Below are positions 34,899-44,337 of a stretch of DNA of 64,000 bases, piece after piece. The notes below the pieces were generated by a model. The model searched no databases, was not told the origin of the DNA, and saw only the letters and a program-made list of their open reading frames with translations. Both the position numbers and the translations under genes were made by a program. How positions within the stretch are numbered: the stretch's first letter is position 1; each line of letters opens with the position of its first letter. Source of the stretch: Psychrobacillus vulpis (GTDB lineage: Bacteria > Bacillota > Bacilli > Bacillales_A > Planococcaceae); assembly GCF_006861825.1 (NCBI RefSeq), contig NZ_VDGI01000004.1:294-64293 (forward strand), given 5' to 3'.

Positions 34899-35926
34899 CA
34901 GACGACCTCCTTTTTACGAGACTCGTTGCTGTATGTGATAACTGCTTCTAATTTCTCTAAAGCTTTTCCAGACAAAATACTATCAGTAGCTAGTTTTACA
35001 CCTTCCGGGATATTACTAACCATTCCATTTGCAAAGAATCCAACACCTGCATTAAAAATGACTGAATCAAAATAAGCACTTCGATTACCTTGAAGAACTG
35101 TTCGCATAATAGTTGCATTTTCCTGTGCATCTCCACCTTGTATAGCTGATATCGGTGCATAGGTTAGACCTACATCTTCGGGAGTTAGAGTAAATGGTAT
35201 CAAGTCGCCTTTATCTACTAATACAAATTCACTTTTTCCAGCGAGTGATGCTTCGTCCATTCCTTCCGCCCCGCACACAACTATCGCTCGTTCTCGTCCT
35301 AGCATTTGTAAAACAGTAGCATATTCTATCGTAAAGTTTGGTCTATTAATACCTGTATACTGACTCTTAAGAGCTACTGGATTTGTTAATGGACCAATCA
35401 GATTGAAAATTGTCGGCTTACCAATTTGTTTTCGGACTAGCCCAATTCGTTTTAATCTAGGATGAACATTTGGTGCATAAAGAAAAGTAAGGCCTTCTCG
35501 TGCTAGTAGATCCATTGATGAACCAATATCGATACTAGAATCTATCCCAAGTGCTTCTAACACATCAGAGCTGCCTGCTGCGCTTGAAATTTTCCTATTA
35601 CCATGTTTAACAATAGTTGCGCCTGCACCAGCTAATACAAATGCCGAAGTCGTACTAATATTGAAGCTGTTTAAGCCATCTCCACCAGTTCCACAGTTAT
35701 CCATATAACTTCCTACTGGTTCATTTAGTTTTAGAGCGAAAGATTTCATAACAGTAGCAAGTGCCGCGATTTCGTTTGTAGTTTCTCCTTTTTTAGATAG
35801 CGCAATAAGAAAATTAGCAATTTGTTGCAATTCTGTCGCTTCATTAAACATTAATCGTGAAGCCTCAACCATCTCTTCATAATGTAAATGCTCATTTTTC
35901 TCTACTTTTTCAATAAATCCTCTCAT
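34898..35926 (-). CDS. trpD: Anthranilate phosphoribosyltransferase
   Basis: This is 342 aa from the ATG at 35926 (AGGAGAGATTGAG SD); the extension to 35974 is rejected. It has the PRPP-binding GTGGDG motif in DNCGTGGDGLNSFNIST, KHGNRKISSAAGSSDVLEAL and FLYAPNVHPRLK. It transfers phosphoribose to anthranilate. It is the first gene of the operon, directly after the T-box terminator. TrpE and TrpG, which make anthranilate, are not encoded here and must lie elsewhere, or anthranilate must be supplied another way. Confidence 0.96.
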   Translation of the reverse strand: MRGFIEKVEKNEHLHYEEMVEASRLMFNEATELQQIANFLIALSKKGETTNEIAALATVMKSFALKLNEPVGSYMDNCGTGGDGLNSFNISTTSAFVLAGAGATIVKHGNRKISSAAGSSDVLEALGIDSSIDIGSSMDLLAREGLTFLYAPNVHPRLKRIGLVRKQIGKPTIFNLIGPLTNPVALKSQYTGINRPNFTIEYATVLQMLGRERAIVVCGAEGMDEASLAGKSEFVLVDKGDLIPFTLTPEDVGLTYAPISAIQGGDAQENATIMRTVLQGNRSAYFDSVIFNAGVGFFANGMVSNIPEGVKLATDSILSGKALEKLEAVITYSNESRKKEVV

Positions 35927-35972
35927 CTCAATCTCTCCTCTGCTTAACTCAACTAGGCCTATTTTTTGGAAC

Positions 35973-36230
35973 AAAAAAAGTCCTCTTCAAAGGAATTCAG
36001 AAAAATCCCTTTGAAGAGGACGGTGTTGACCGCGTTGCCACCTCTTGTTGGAGTGTCGCTGTCGCCACTCCCACTTCATTTCCTGTAACGTAGGAAACAC
36101 GTCTTCCTCTAAAACGTAATATCGTTCTCAAGGAAGCTCTCATAAGTCCATTCACACTAACTACAAATCAGTTTTCACCAACCACTGACTCTCTTTTATT
36201 GCAATCTAGTGCTACTCCTCTTATTCAAAC
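35973..36230 (-). ncRNA. Tryptophan T-box leader of trpDCFBA
   Basis: On the minus strand the conserved T-box AGAGGTGGCAACGCGG (36045-36030) is followed by a 14-bp terminator stem (36021-36008 with 35993-35980) and T7. Stem I sequences AGAGGAGTAG, AGAGAGTCAGTGGTTGGTG and GTGAATGGACTTATGAG match Firmicute T-boxes. The specifier read from GAA-UGG-ACU (36150-36148) is UGG, so uncharged tRNA-Trp should cause read-through. Confidence 0.95.
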
Positions 36231-36330
36231 AATTTCTCAGCTATGCTCATCTAATCTCAACTCATCAGTTCTATGGGCGGCACCGCTCTCGGTACCTTCT
36301 ACCCTTATCCGAACATAAAAGTTATTGTCT

Positions 36331-36359
36331 ATGTTAGTAGTAATACTACCAATTGTCAA
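36331..36359 (-). promoter_or_regulatory. Promoter of the trp operon
   Basis: TTGACA (36359-36354) and TAACAT (36336-36331) lie 17 bp apart on the minus strand. The spacer contains the 13-bp palindrome GTAGTATTACTAC, a possible operator. Confidence 0.6.
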
Positions 36360-36466
36360 ACTATTTTATCGTGCTCAAGCAACTTTTTTATCGGAATTGA
36401 TACCCCCATCGCTCCATCTGGTATATTTTCCAACATTTCGTTCAGTTTCTTATTAATGATTTTTTA

Positions 36467-36652
36467 TTAACGTACATATTCTTCATTGGGACCAGTAAAT
36501 TTCTGTTCAACTACAGCCAGAATCGCTGTTATGTTCTTATCATCCGTTAGATCTACTGTATCCCCTTTATTATTTTCTAACTTTTCTTCCGAACAGCCCA
36601 CAATTACCAAGCAAATACATAGTAAATATCAGATGAACTCGTTCCTCCTCAT
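36467..36652 (-). pseudogene. Possible lipoprotein gene remnant with in-frame stop
   Basis: From ATG 36652 the frame reads MRRNEFI, then TGA at 36631-36629. It then reads YLLCICLVIVGCSEEK, a lipoprotein signal with a Cys lipobox, and about 40 more residues to a double TAA (36469-36464). The frame stays open after that for about 35 codons. TGA may replace TGG. The frame could also be a chance one. No SD is seen before the ATG. Family not recognised. Confidence 0.35.
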
Positions 36653-36819
36653 AAGTTAAAAAGGAATATCTACATGTAACACGTTTGAACATTCTTAAAG
36701 TTTCGTTTATGTGTAGAATTGGTAAATATAATATAATTTTACTTCTTAAATAAGCAAACTGAATGTAATATATAAGTTATTAGTTAAATACATATCCAAT
36801 TTAGAGAGAAGCGAAATAA

Positions 36820-37524
36820 ATGAACAGAACCCTTTTAATAAGTGATATTCACGGTGAACTAGAGAAATTTGAGAAGTTGCTAGAAAAAGTAGTATACAAC
36901 AAAGAGAAAGATCAACTAATCCTATTAGGTGATTATGTAGATCGAGGTCCTAATGCAAAAGGGGTTATCGAGAAAGTAATGAAACTAAAAGAAAATGGTG
37001 CTCGGGTTCTTAAGGGTAACCATGAAGACATGATGATCAGAGCGTTAACGACAGATGTGGAGAAATCATGGAACCACTGGGTTAAAAGGTGTGGAGGAGA
37101 TAAAACCTTATTTAGCTATGGGTTTTCTGAGAACGATATTACAGTAAGTGAAGAAAATTTTCAAAAACCTCAATTACATTCAGAAGAACTTATAAAACAC
37201 TTAAAATTCGTACAAGATTTAGAAATGTATATCGAAACAGATGATTACATTTTTGTACACGCAGGTGTGCACCCGACGACACCTATTACTGAAACAGATC
37301 CACATAAATTATTATGGATTCGAGATGAATTTCATAAAGAATACAACGGTAACAAAACCGTTATATTTGGGCATACAGAAACAAACTCACTTCATCAAAA
37401 TCCAGAAAATAACAATGTGTTTTTCGGAAACAATCGAATTATAGGAATTGATGGTGGAGCAGTGTATGGTGGACAATTAAATTGCCTTGAGTTGCCTAGT
37501 AAGAAAGTATTCTTTGTAATATAA
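36820..37524 (+). CDS. PPP-family metallophosphoesterase
   Basis: This 234-aa protein has all the calcineurin-like motifs: SDIHGE (8-13), GDYVDRGP (38-45), GNHEDM (about 66-71), FVHAGVHP (about 145-152) and FGHTETN near residue 185. The size and DIHG/GDYVDRG/GNHE set match bacterial Ser/Thr protein phosphatases and diadenosine tetraphosphatases (PrpE type). It probably uses two Mn/Fe ions. The ATG follows TAGAGAGAAGCG. It is monocistronic. Whether it acts on proteins or Np4N is undecided. Confidence 0.88.
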   Translation: MNRTLLISDIHGELEKFEKLLEKVVYNKEKDQLILLGDYVDRGPNAKGVIEKVMKLKENGARVLKGNHEDMMIRALTTDVEKSWNHWVKRCGGDKTLFSYGFSENDITVSEENFQKPQLHSEELIKHLKFVQDLEMYIETDDYIFVHAGVHPTTPITETDPHKLLWIRDEFHKEYNGNKTVIFGHTETNSLHQNPENNNVFFGNNRIIGIDGGAVYGGQLNCLELPSKKVFFVI

Positions 37525-37571
37525 AATTTTAAACATTCTTCCGTTTCAACGACTATTAGACAAATACAATA

Positions 37572-37608
37572 GCGAATGGTTTCTCGATAAAATGGAGAAA
37601 CCATTCGC
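37572..37608. terminator. Inverted repeat after phosphoesterase gene
   Basis: GCGAATGGTTTCTC (37572-37585) pairs perfectly with 37595-37608. There is no T-run on the plus strand, but the position after the gene suggests a terminator. Confidence 0.55.
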
Positions 37609-37803
37609 CTAGTTAAACAAAATCTTTTCTAATTCATATTTGAGATGATTTGTTTTACCTTATTAGATGCATTGAATTTTAAATCACGCAAAAGGATTCA
37701 AGTCATAGATAGTTTTGTTTTTGTATCTTCGCAATCACAAGATGAAAAAGGGAGCTGTTCTGCGACCTTTCTTTTTACTTTTCATAATATCCACCTGTGA
37801 ATA

Positions 37804-40800
37804 TTAGTTTGCAGGTGTTATTTGCAAAGAAACTTTATGATTTGCAATTGTCATTTCTGTTCCCTCTTCAATATTATCTTTTATCTGTAATTTACGCATT
37901 AACAAGTTTTGTTGTAACATCTGCTTATACTTTTCAATTACTATTTGCAGTTCTTCGTCTGTTTTTAAAGCAATATCTACACGCATATCGATAGGAAGGT
38001 TTAATTGCTTTCTATAAGATTGGATTGCGCGAATCAATTCACGAGCCATTCCTTCTTGTAGGAGTTCTTCTGTTAGAGAAAGATCTAAAGTAACGGTATA
38101 CTCCCCATTTGTTGCAGAAGCATATCCTTCCCTTGCTACTTTTTCTATTAGTACATCTTCTAGCATTATTTTAACTTTTTCCCCTATAGTTCCCTCTATA
38201 GAGCCCGACTGTATAAGTTGTTTTACTTGCTCCTCATTTAAAGATTGGAGCCATGTATTAATTGCATTCGACTGCTTTCCAAATTTCGATCCCGCTTTTT
38301 TAAAGTCGAGTTTTATCAATGTTGATACAAATTTCTCATCATTGTCTATTTGCTCAAATAGCTTAACATTTAATTCGTCTTTTATAATATCCTCATACAA
38401 TTTCCAATTTACATCTTTATTTGAGCTCATTAATGATAAACTACCTAAAGGTTGTTTAACTTTTAATGAGGTCGTATTTCGTATACTTCTTCCTAACTCT
38501 ACGACTTGAAGAACTGCATCCATTTCTTTTTCAAGTTTTTCATTTATCACGTTTTCGTCATGAATTGGATAAGCTGATAAATGTACACTTTCACCAGTTA
38601 AACTCATAAATACATCTTCTGCAATAAAAGGGGTCAATGGTGCTAATAATTGGCTAATTTTTGTTAACACCTCGTAAAGAGTTTGATATGCAGCAGCTTT
38701 TTCAGGATTCATATTAGTCGACCAGAATCTTTCTCTAGAGCGTCTTACATACCAATTACTTACTTGCTCCAATAACTTGGCAATTTCTCTAGCCGCGTTT
38801 GTAAAGTGATAATCATCTAAGTTAACGTGAACTGTTTTTATCGTGCTATTCAAGCGAGATAATATCCATTCATCCAATTTATTTTTATTTACTTCATACG
38901 AACCTTTTGGGTTGTAGTTATCCAAATTAGCATATAACGTATAAAAACTATGAACATTGTCTAGTGTATCAACTAATTTGGATTTAGCCTCTTGTACAAT
39001 ACGTTCTGAGAAACGTTTCGGATTCCAAGGTGCACTATCTACTAATAATGCCCATCTTAATGAGTCAGCACCGAATTTTTGAATTAGCTCTACAGGATCT
39101 AGTGCATTCCCTTTACTTTTAGACATTTTTTGTCCGTTTTCATCTAAAATATGCCCTAGAGATAATACACGTTTGTATGGAGCTTTACCTGTAAACAATG
39201 TAGACACTGCTAATAAGCTGTAAAACCATCCACGAGTTTGATCAATTCCTTCAATAACAACATCTGCGGGGGATTGCTTTTCGAAAAGCTCTTTATTCTC
39301 GAAAGGATAATGGTATTGTGCGAATGGCATAGATCCACTATCGAACCAAACATCAATTACTTCTGGTGTTCTTATCATTGTTCCTTCACACTGTGAACAT
39401 TTTAGCTTAATAGTATCAACGTATGGCTTATGCAAATCTACGTCCTCTAGTGGAAAAAGGGAATGATTTTTTAAATCCTCCATACTTTTAGGTGCATATT
39501 CGTGATCACACGCTTCACATTGCCAAATATTTAACGGTGTTCCCCAATAACGTTTACGACTAATATTCCAGTCTACCATTTGCTCTAAAAAGTTTCCGAA
39601 TCTCCCATGTTTTATATGTTCCGGATGCCAAGTAACCGTATCATTATTTTGTATAAATTGTTCTTTTAGGGCAGTTGTTTTAATAAACCAACTGTCGTTA
39701 GCGTAATACAATAAAGGTGAATCACAGCGCCAGCAGTGGGGATAACTATGCTCGTATTTTTCTTTACTAAATAATAATTCTCTTTCAGCAAGATTACGAA
39801 CAATATCCACGTCACAGTCTTTGACAAATCTACCTTCAAAGCCTGTGACATCTGCAGTATACTTACCTTTTTCATCTACAACATTAATAAAAGACAAGTT
39901 ATTTTCTTTCACAACACGATAATCTTCTTCTCCGTATGCAGGAGCTAAATGGACAATTCCTGTACCACTTTCAGCAGATACATAATCAGCCATTATCACT
40001 TTATGCCCGTTCTCCACATTAACAAAATTAAATAATGGTTCATAAGGAATGTCTATTAAATCTGACCCAAGATGTACAGAAATTATTTCATAGTTTTCTT
40101 TTAAAACGGATTCTACTAATGCTTCTGCTAAAACGAAAATGTTATTCCCATGTTTCGCTCTAACATATTTCAACATTGGATTAACAGCTAACGCAACATT
40201 TGCTGGTAATGTCCAAGGGGTTGTCGTCCATCCAAGAAAGAATTCATTATCCCTATCTTTTATTTTAAATTTGGCTGTCGCAGATAAATCTTTTACAATT
40301 TTGTACCCTTGTGACACTTCATGAGAACTAAGAGATGTTTGACAACTCGGACAATACGGCGAAACTCGATGGCCTTTCTGAAGCAATCCTTTCTCATGAA
40401 TTGATCCAAGAATATTCCATTCGCTCTCAATATACGAATTACTCAATGTTAAGTATGGATCATCCATATCTACCCAATAACCGAGCTGCTTAGTAAATTC
40501 TCGCCACTGTTTTTCGTAAACAAAAACACTTTCTTTACATTTTTCAATAAATGCTTCCACACCGTATTTTTCGATTTCGTTTTTCCCTGAAATACCTAAT
40601 TGCTTTTCAACACCTAACTCTACAGGAAGCCCATGCGTATCCCAACCAGCTTTTCTAATGACTTGATGACCTGTCATTGTTTTATATCTTGCAACAACGT
40701 CTTTTATTGTTCTTCCTAATGCATGACCAACATGTGGTAACCCATTAGCTGTAGGTGGTCCTTCGTAAAAGACAAATGAAGGATGCTGTTCTCTTATTTC

Positions 40801-40893
40801 AATCGATTTATTAAATGTCTCCTCTTTTGCCCATTGTCTTCTTATCCGTGCTTCCCTTTGCAAAACAGTTTCTTTGTTGTTCGTTGTAACCAA
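37804..40893 (-). CDS. ileS: Isoleucyl-tRNA synthetase, large type-2-like form
   Basis: This 1029-aa class I synthetase charges tRNA-Ile in the cytoplasm. The ATP-binding signature is [20 protein letters not shown] (HVGH at 54-57) and the second is [13 protein letters not shown] (about 588). An editing CP1 domain ([15 protein letters not shown]) and zinc-type cysteines (YCPSCQ, WRCDSP) are present. The length and [12 protein letters not shown] wording match eukaryote-like IleRS2 enzymes, which resist mupirocin, rather than the roughly 920-aa type 1. HVGH is unswapped, so it is not the hyper-resistant variant. An Ile T-box leader precedes it. Whether a type 1 copy exists elsewhere is unknown. 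Confidence 0.95.
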   Translation of the reverse strand: MVTTNNKETVLQREARIRRQWAKEETFNKSIEIREQHPSFVFYEGPPTANGLPHVGHALGRTIKDVVARYKTMTGHQVIRKAGWDTHGLPVELGVEKQLGISGKNEIEKYGVEAFIEKCKESVFVYEKQWREFTKQLGYWVDMDDPYLTLSNSYIESEWNILGSIHEKGLLQKGHRVSPYCPSCQTSLSSHEVSQGYKIVKDLSATAKFKIKDRDNEFFLGWTTTPWTLPANVALAVNPMLKYVRAKHGNNIFVLAEALVESVLKENYEIISVHLGSDLIDIPYEPLFNFVNVENGHKVIMADYVSAESGTGIVHLAPAYGEEDYRVVKENNLSFINVVDEKGKYTADVTGFEGRFVKDCDVDIVRNLAERELLFSKEKYEHSYPHCWRCDSPLLYYANDSWFIKTTALKEQFIQNNDTVTWHPEHIKHGRFGNFLEQMVDWNISRKRYWGTPLNIWQCEACDHEYAPKSMEDLKNHSLFPLEDVDLHKPYVDTIKLKCSQCEGTMIRTPEVIDVWFDSGSMPFAQYHYPFENKELFEKQSPADVVIEGIDQTRGWFYSLLAVSTLFTGKAPYKRVLSLGHILDENGQKMSKSKGNALDPVELIQKFGADSLRWALLVDSAPWNPKRFSERIVQEAKSKLVDTLDNVHSFYTLYANLDNYNPKGSYEVNKNKLDEWILSRLNSTIKTVHVNLDDYHFTNAAREIAKLLEQVSNWYVRRSRERFWSTNMNPEKAAAYQTLYEVLTKISQLLAPLTPFIAEDVFMSLTGESVHLSAYPIHDENVINEKLEKEMDAVLQVVELGRSIRNTTSLKVKQPLGSLSLMSSNKDVNWKLYEDIIKDELNVKLFEQIDNDEKFVSTLIKLDFKKAGSKFGKQSNAINTWLQSLNEEQVKQLIQSGSIEGTIGEKVKIMLEDVLIEKVAREGYASATNGEYTVTLDLSLTEELLQEGMARELIRAIQSYRKQLNLPIDMRVDIALKTDEELQIVIEKYKQMLQQNLLMRKLQIKDNIEEGTEMTIANHKVSLQITPAN

Positions 40894-40933
40894 TTGATAT
40901 CACTCCTAATTGTTTTATATAAAAACATACAAA

Positions 40934-41175
40934 AAACCCGTCCCTGTAGAAAGGGACGGGTTTAACCGCGATACCACCCTAATTCTATTGAAAACATTTA
41001 TTTTCAATAGCACTTAGCCACGTACTATCATACGCGTTCCTTTTAACGGTAGACACCCGGTCTCACTTACTTTAATTCAGCTCGACTTCTCAGAGAGGAT
41101 TTTCACTTGGGATCTGAACACCGGCTTTCAGCATCTACCGGCTCTCTTTAGAACAGTTTCACAAATTACTTTTTC
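40934..41175 (-). ncRNA. Isoleucine T-box leader of ileS
   Basis: On the minus strand the T-box AGGGTGGTATCGCGG (40980-40966) precedes an 11-bp terminator stem (40963-40953 with 40944-40934) and T6. Stem I contains AAAGAGAGCCGGTAGATGCTG and a specifier region GTGAAAAUCCUCUCUGAG. The codon AUC (41100-41098) marks isoleucine, matching the gene. Confidence 0.95.
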
Positions 41176-41210
41176 TCATCAACGAATTTGTATGGTTTTA
41201 TTGTGGATAA

Positions 41211-41239
41211 ATTTATCATAAAGCTACACTCATTGTCAA
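41211..41239 (-). promoter_or_regulatory. Promoter of ileS
   Basis: TTGACA (41239-41234) and ATAAAT (41216-41211) with a 17-bp spacer on the minus strand, just upstream of the T-box. Confidence 0.55.
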
Positions 41240-41333
41240 TCAAATTGAAGGTGCATTTCCAGTATTATTAAAAACGTGAATACAGCATACCTTATTTAAG
41301 TCATTCCATAATTCTACATACAATTTAGGCAAG

Positions 41334-41887
41334 TTAATTTCTATTTTGATAATAAATTAGCATGTCCGTCCATTCCTCTTTTTCTAAAGAAAATCGTTCT
41401 CTCTTACATTCAAATTTAAAACCAGCTCGCTCTGCTAATTTTTTGGATGGTACATTATCGGTATTAATATGTAATTCAATACGGTGAAAGTTCAATTCAA
41501 AAAAGAATAATTCAGTTGCTGCTTTTACACTTTCCAAACCATATCCATTTTTCCAAAACTGATTATGTATGGAATATCCCATCATTGCCCACTGGTAATC
41601 CATTCTTAAAATTGTAAATAGTTCTACTTTACCTCATTAACACCATCTTCTTTTCGAAATAATCCTAAATTGTACATTTCATCTCTCTCAGAAGCTTGTT
41701 GAAATCCTTCAATCCAATTGGTAAACCATTCTTTTGAGTAATTGGACATATTTGATTGTCCATCATCGTATTTATATTGAGATGGTAGACGATTGTTGAA
41801 TCCCGAATACCAATTAGCATAATCTTCTACTAAAAACGGTCTAATGATAAGATTTTTTGTCTCTTTATATAAAGTTGTTTTTTTCAA
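41334..41887 (-). pseudogene. Broken GNAT (RimJ/RimL-type) acetyltransferase gene
   Basis: Two minus-strand frames form one GNAT. The first (stop at 41624) begins MKKTTLYKETKNLIIRPF and ends LGLFRKEDGVNEVK. The second continues as GKVELFTILRMDYQW and carries GYSIHNQFWKNGYGLE and NVPSKKLAERAGFKFE, the C-terminal GNAT blocks. One base appears to be missing near 41632-41636. Together they would make about 184 aa. The gene ends without an obvious terminator. It could be a decayed gene or a sequencing error. Confidence 0.75.
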
Positions 41888-41972
41888 ATGTAAATCACCC
41901 CACTTAAATAAAGAAAGAACCTCATTTTGAAAGAATAATTGTCAAAACAAGGTCACCATATATTGAACTGCA

Positions 41973-42209
41973 TTACAAAAGAATTTGTTTTCTTTCCGGT
42001 TTAAGTCTTTTAAATTTAATATAATTCCCGAAAGCCGTTACGAAAGATATTAGAGCGACTATTTTTAAAACATGAAAAGGATTCAAACCTAATTGGGAAC
42101 CAAAAATACTTGGAATACTGGCACTAGTTAATAGTAATGCTGTTGTACCTAAAGAAATCGAAAACCAAATCGTTTTTCGGATTTTAGTTAATTCCAAACC
42201 TTTTACCAT
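41973..42209 (-). CDS. Small membrane protein (78 aa)
   Basis: Two hydrophobic segments (IWFSISLGTTALLLTSASIP; VLKIVALISFVTAFGNYI) and basic ends (KGLELTKIRK, KFKRLKPERK) suggest a two-span membrane protein. AAAAGGAG lies directly against the ATG at 42209, so a slightly later start (TTG after VKG) is possible. It follows the terminator of the peptide-regulator unit and is not part of it. No family is recognised. Confidence 0.55.
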   Translation of the reverse strand: MVKGLELTKIRKTIWFSISLGTTALLLTSASIPSIFGSQLGLNPFHVLKIVALISFVTAFGNYIKFKRLKPERKQILL

Positions 42210-42287
42210 CTCCTTTTATAGATCGATATTTCCATCAATACATGTAAAAACTAACTTAAGTACTATTTTCATTGCAAAGTTAAAGAC

Positions 42288-42322
42288 ACTCATCAGCTTC
42301 AAATACCTTGAAGCTGATGAGT
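42288..42322 (-). terminator. Terminator of regulator-peptide operon
   Basis: A perfect 15-bp stem (42288-42302 with 42308-42322) and a 5-nt loop lie 34 bp after the peptide gene stop codon. Confidence 0.85.
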
Positions 42323-42355
42323 ACTATACAAATACTAGATCTCTATAACTTTCTA

Positions 42356-42487
42356 TTAAAAGAAAGATTTGTCTATAGATGTTGGTCTAGGCGCTTCTTC
42401 TTCAGCAAATTTACTCGCTTTCGGTGTAAAACTTAACGTCAATAGGAAAGCTAAAGTTAAACATATTAATAAGTTTTTCTTTTTCAT
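42356..42487 (-). CDS. Exported pro-peptide, putative RRNPP signalling peptide
   Basis: This 43-aa protein starts at the ATG 42487, one base after the regulator's stop, with GGGAGG inside the regulator's last codons. It has a textbook Sec signal: MKKKN, hydrophobic LLICLTLAFLLTLSF, then TPKAS-KFA. The remaining tail EEEAPRPTSIDKSFF is short and acidic to polar, as in Phr, NprX and PapR precursors, whose C-terminal 5-9 residues are the signal. A mature peptide within PTSIDKSFF is likely. This coupling of a tiny exported peptide to an HTH-TPR receptor gene is the standard layout of NprR-NprX. The sequence itself is unlike peptides I know. Confidence 0.8.
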   Translation of the reverse strand: MKKKNLLICLTLAFLLTLSFTPKASKFAEEEAPRPTSIDKSFF

Positions 42488-42488
42488 T

Positions 42489-43796
42489 TCAGAAATCCTC
42501 CCATTTCTTAATAAAATTTTGTTTGAACAAAACTTGATTGGATTTTTGATAATACAAACTAGCTGCTTTAAACTTATTTTGTTCAAAATAGTAATTTGCT
42601 AATAAAATAGAATACTTTTGTACATGGCGATCATCATGAACCATTTCGAAAAAATTTATACTTTTCTTTAGTACCGACTCAAGGTCATTTGTTAATGAAT
42701 GAAGAGCCCTATATATTTCAAAGTGCCAATAATAGGAATCAGTTTCAATATTAATTTTATGCTTTACTTCCTCTATAGCTTCAAGACCTTTTTTACACCA
42801 TCTAAGGACCGCTTCATGATCAGCTTGCTTGGAATACTCCTTAATAATAGAAAGAATAGTTATTAAATATCCTTCCACATTATTGTTATCTTCCTTGCTC
42901 TTTAGACTGAGCTTATAATACTCAATTGCCTTATCATGACTCTCCTGGATTGCATGCAATGAACCAATGTTTTGATAGATCATTCCCTCATAATTAGACA
43001 CTTTATAATCTTTCACAAGTTTTTTGGCTAAATAATAGTTCTTCTCTGCTTCTTCGTATCTCCTCATTTTTTTGTGCGCCATACCCATAACGATATAACT
43101 ATCAATAGCTCTTTCAAATAACAAATTATCTTTATAGTACATTAGTGATTTTGATGCATGATTAATCGTGTTAAAGAGTTCATTACATTTGAAATAAATC
43201 AAGCTCAAAATATTGTGATAATCTGCCACCTCCCATTCCTCAATTGATATATTATTCATTAATTTCCTTGTGCCCTCTAATTGGTTTAATGCTTTATAAT
43301 AATCACCATTTAAATAATAGTACAGACTTAGATTTAAATTACTTATAAATCTTTGCTTGTCGTCGAAATGATGTTCCATTTTTTTTATAACATCATATGT
43401 CGATTGTAAGTTCTCAATCTTTTCATTCAATATTAACATCAGTCGAAACATAAAGAGGTTATAAGTATAAAAATTGCTCAATTGTAACAAATATATCTTT
43501 TGGACAGAGAATCTTCGCAAGGATTCTTTGATTATCTTCTTATCTCTCAGAATAACTCCATTTTTATACAGTTCAAAAATATCTTCTAAAAACTTATTTT
43601 CCTCTTCGTTTGACACTTTTGTTATCTCTAAATTTAGCCTATCCAGTAATAAATTTATGACTTCCTCACTTGGAACAGTTGAATTATTTTCAATTTTGCT
43701 GAGATAGGATGTAGAACAGATACCTTTTGCCAATACAGTCTGTTTAATATTCTGGTTTAATCTCTCCTGTTTGATGATATATCCTATACTACTCAT
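42489..43796 (-). CDS. HTH-TPR regulator of the RRNPP type (NprR-like)
   Basis: This 435-aa protein has an N-terminal XRE helix-turn-helix (IGYIIKQERLNQNIKQTVLA, TSYLSKIENNSTVPSEE; residues about 4-60) and then roughly nine TPR helical pairs, for example LNLSLYYYLNGDYYKALNQL, YIVMGMAHKKMRRYEEAEKN and NIGSLHAIQESHDKAIEYY. Size and architecture fit NprR (about 423 aa) better than PlcR (about 285) or AimR (about 380-400). Members bind an imported peptide that changes DNA binding. The next gene, one base away, encodes the likely cognate peptide. A divergent sigma-factor operon 540 bp away is a candidate target. Confidence 0.87.
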   Translation of the reverse strand: MSSIGYIIKQERLNQNIKQTVLAKGICSTSYLSKIENNSTVPSEEVINLLLDRLNLEITKVSNEEENKFLEDIFELYKNGVILRDKKIIKESLRRFSVQKIYLLQLSNFYTYNLFMFRLMLILNEKIENLQSTYDVIKKMEHHFDDKQRFISNLNLSLYYYLNGDYYKALNQLEGTRKLMNNISIEEWEVADYHNILSLIYFKCNELFNTINHASKSLMYYKDNLLFERAIDSYIVMGMAHKKMRRYEEAEKNYYLAKKLVKDYKVSNYEGMIYQNIGSLHAIQESHDKAIEYYKLSLKSKEDNNNVEGYLITILSIIKEYSKQADHEAVLRWCKKGLEAIEEVKHKINIETDSYYWHFEIYRALHSLTNDLESVLKKSINFFEMVHDDRHVQKYSILLANYYFEQNKFKAASLYYQKSNQVLFKQNFIKKWEDF

Positions 43797-44337
43797 TTTT
43801 CCCCACCTCTATGAATGTAGTACATGTATTAATTCGTTAACAAAGTAAAAATACCTTTATCAATCGTTCGACATATTGTGACAGTTCGTACAGGTCTAAG
43901 AACTGTTAATGATAAATATAATACATTTATATGCAAAACATCCTAAATTTATTATGAATTATTAAAATTTCCTTCTTTCGAGAAATATGAATTAATTAAG
44001 TGAGGATAAAGGTAAAAATATAGAGAAATTTCCCAACCTATTTTTGTACTAAAAAAGGATAAATTTTAGTAAAATTTAGGAAAGATATTTAATTATTTAC
44101 CAATTAATTCATAACTGATTTTGCCTATCGGACAAGTAAACCTCCTATTTAATTTAGAGCAAATATGCCCCTATTCCATTTATTGAACTTAAATAAGATT
44201 TATTTTTAAAGTGGTTGTCAAATGATCAAATAAATCCCCTTTATAGGACAAGATAAATCTTTAATCCAGAAAATAACCCATTATTTTTCACACGCCAAAA
44301 TCAGAACGTAGATTCTTTTCTGTGGAGGAGTGATAAA
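43797..44337. other. Divergent control region of regulator and sigma operon
   Basis: This is a 541-bp AT-rich region with no gene. It holds the inverted repeat at 43881-43906, a plus-strand TATAAT at 43917-43922 and a possible TTGTCA/TTTATA pair near 44216-44246. The SD GTGGAGGAG of the sigma gene lies at about 44322-44330. Confidence 0.55.
43881..43906. promoter_or_regulatory. Inverted repeat ACAGTTC-N12-GAACTGT
   Basis: Perfect 7-bp arms (43881-43887, 43900-43906) lie 85 bp upstream of the HTH-TPR regulator start and overlap the -35 position of a plus-strand TATAAT (43917-43922). The spacing of about two helical turns fits a dimeric XRE regulator site. Confidence 0.5.

Noticed and set aside
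36273-36470. Plus-strand 65-codon frame
   Set aside because: It lies antisense over the trp promoter and T-box leader, has no SD and no protein-like pattern.
42356-43796. Arbitrium (AimR-AimP) phage system
   Set aside because: No phage genes nearby; the receptor is longer than AimR and the peptide tail lacks the typical arbitrium ending. NprR-like fits better, though AimR is not excluded without a profile search.
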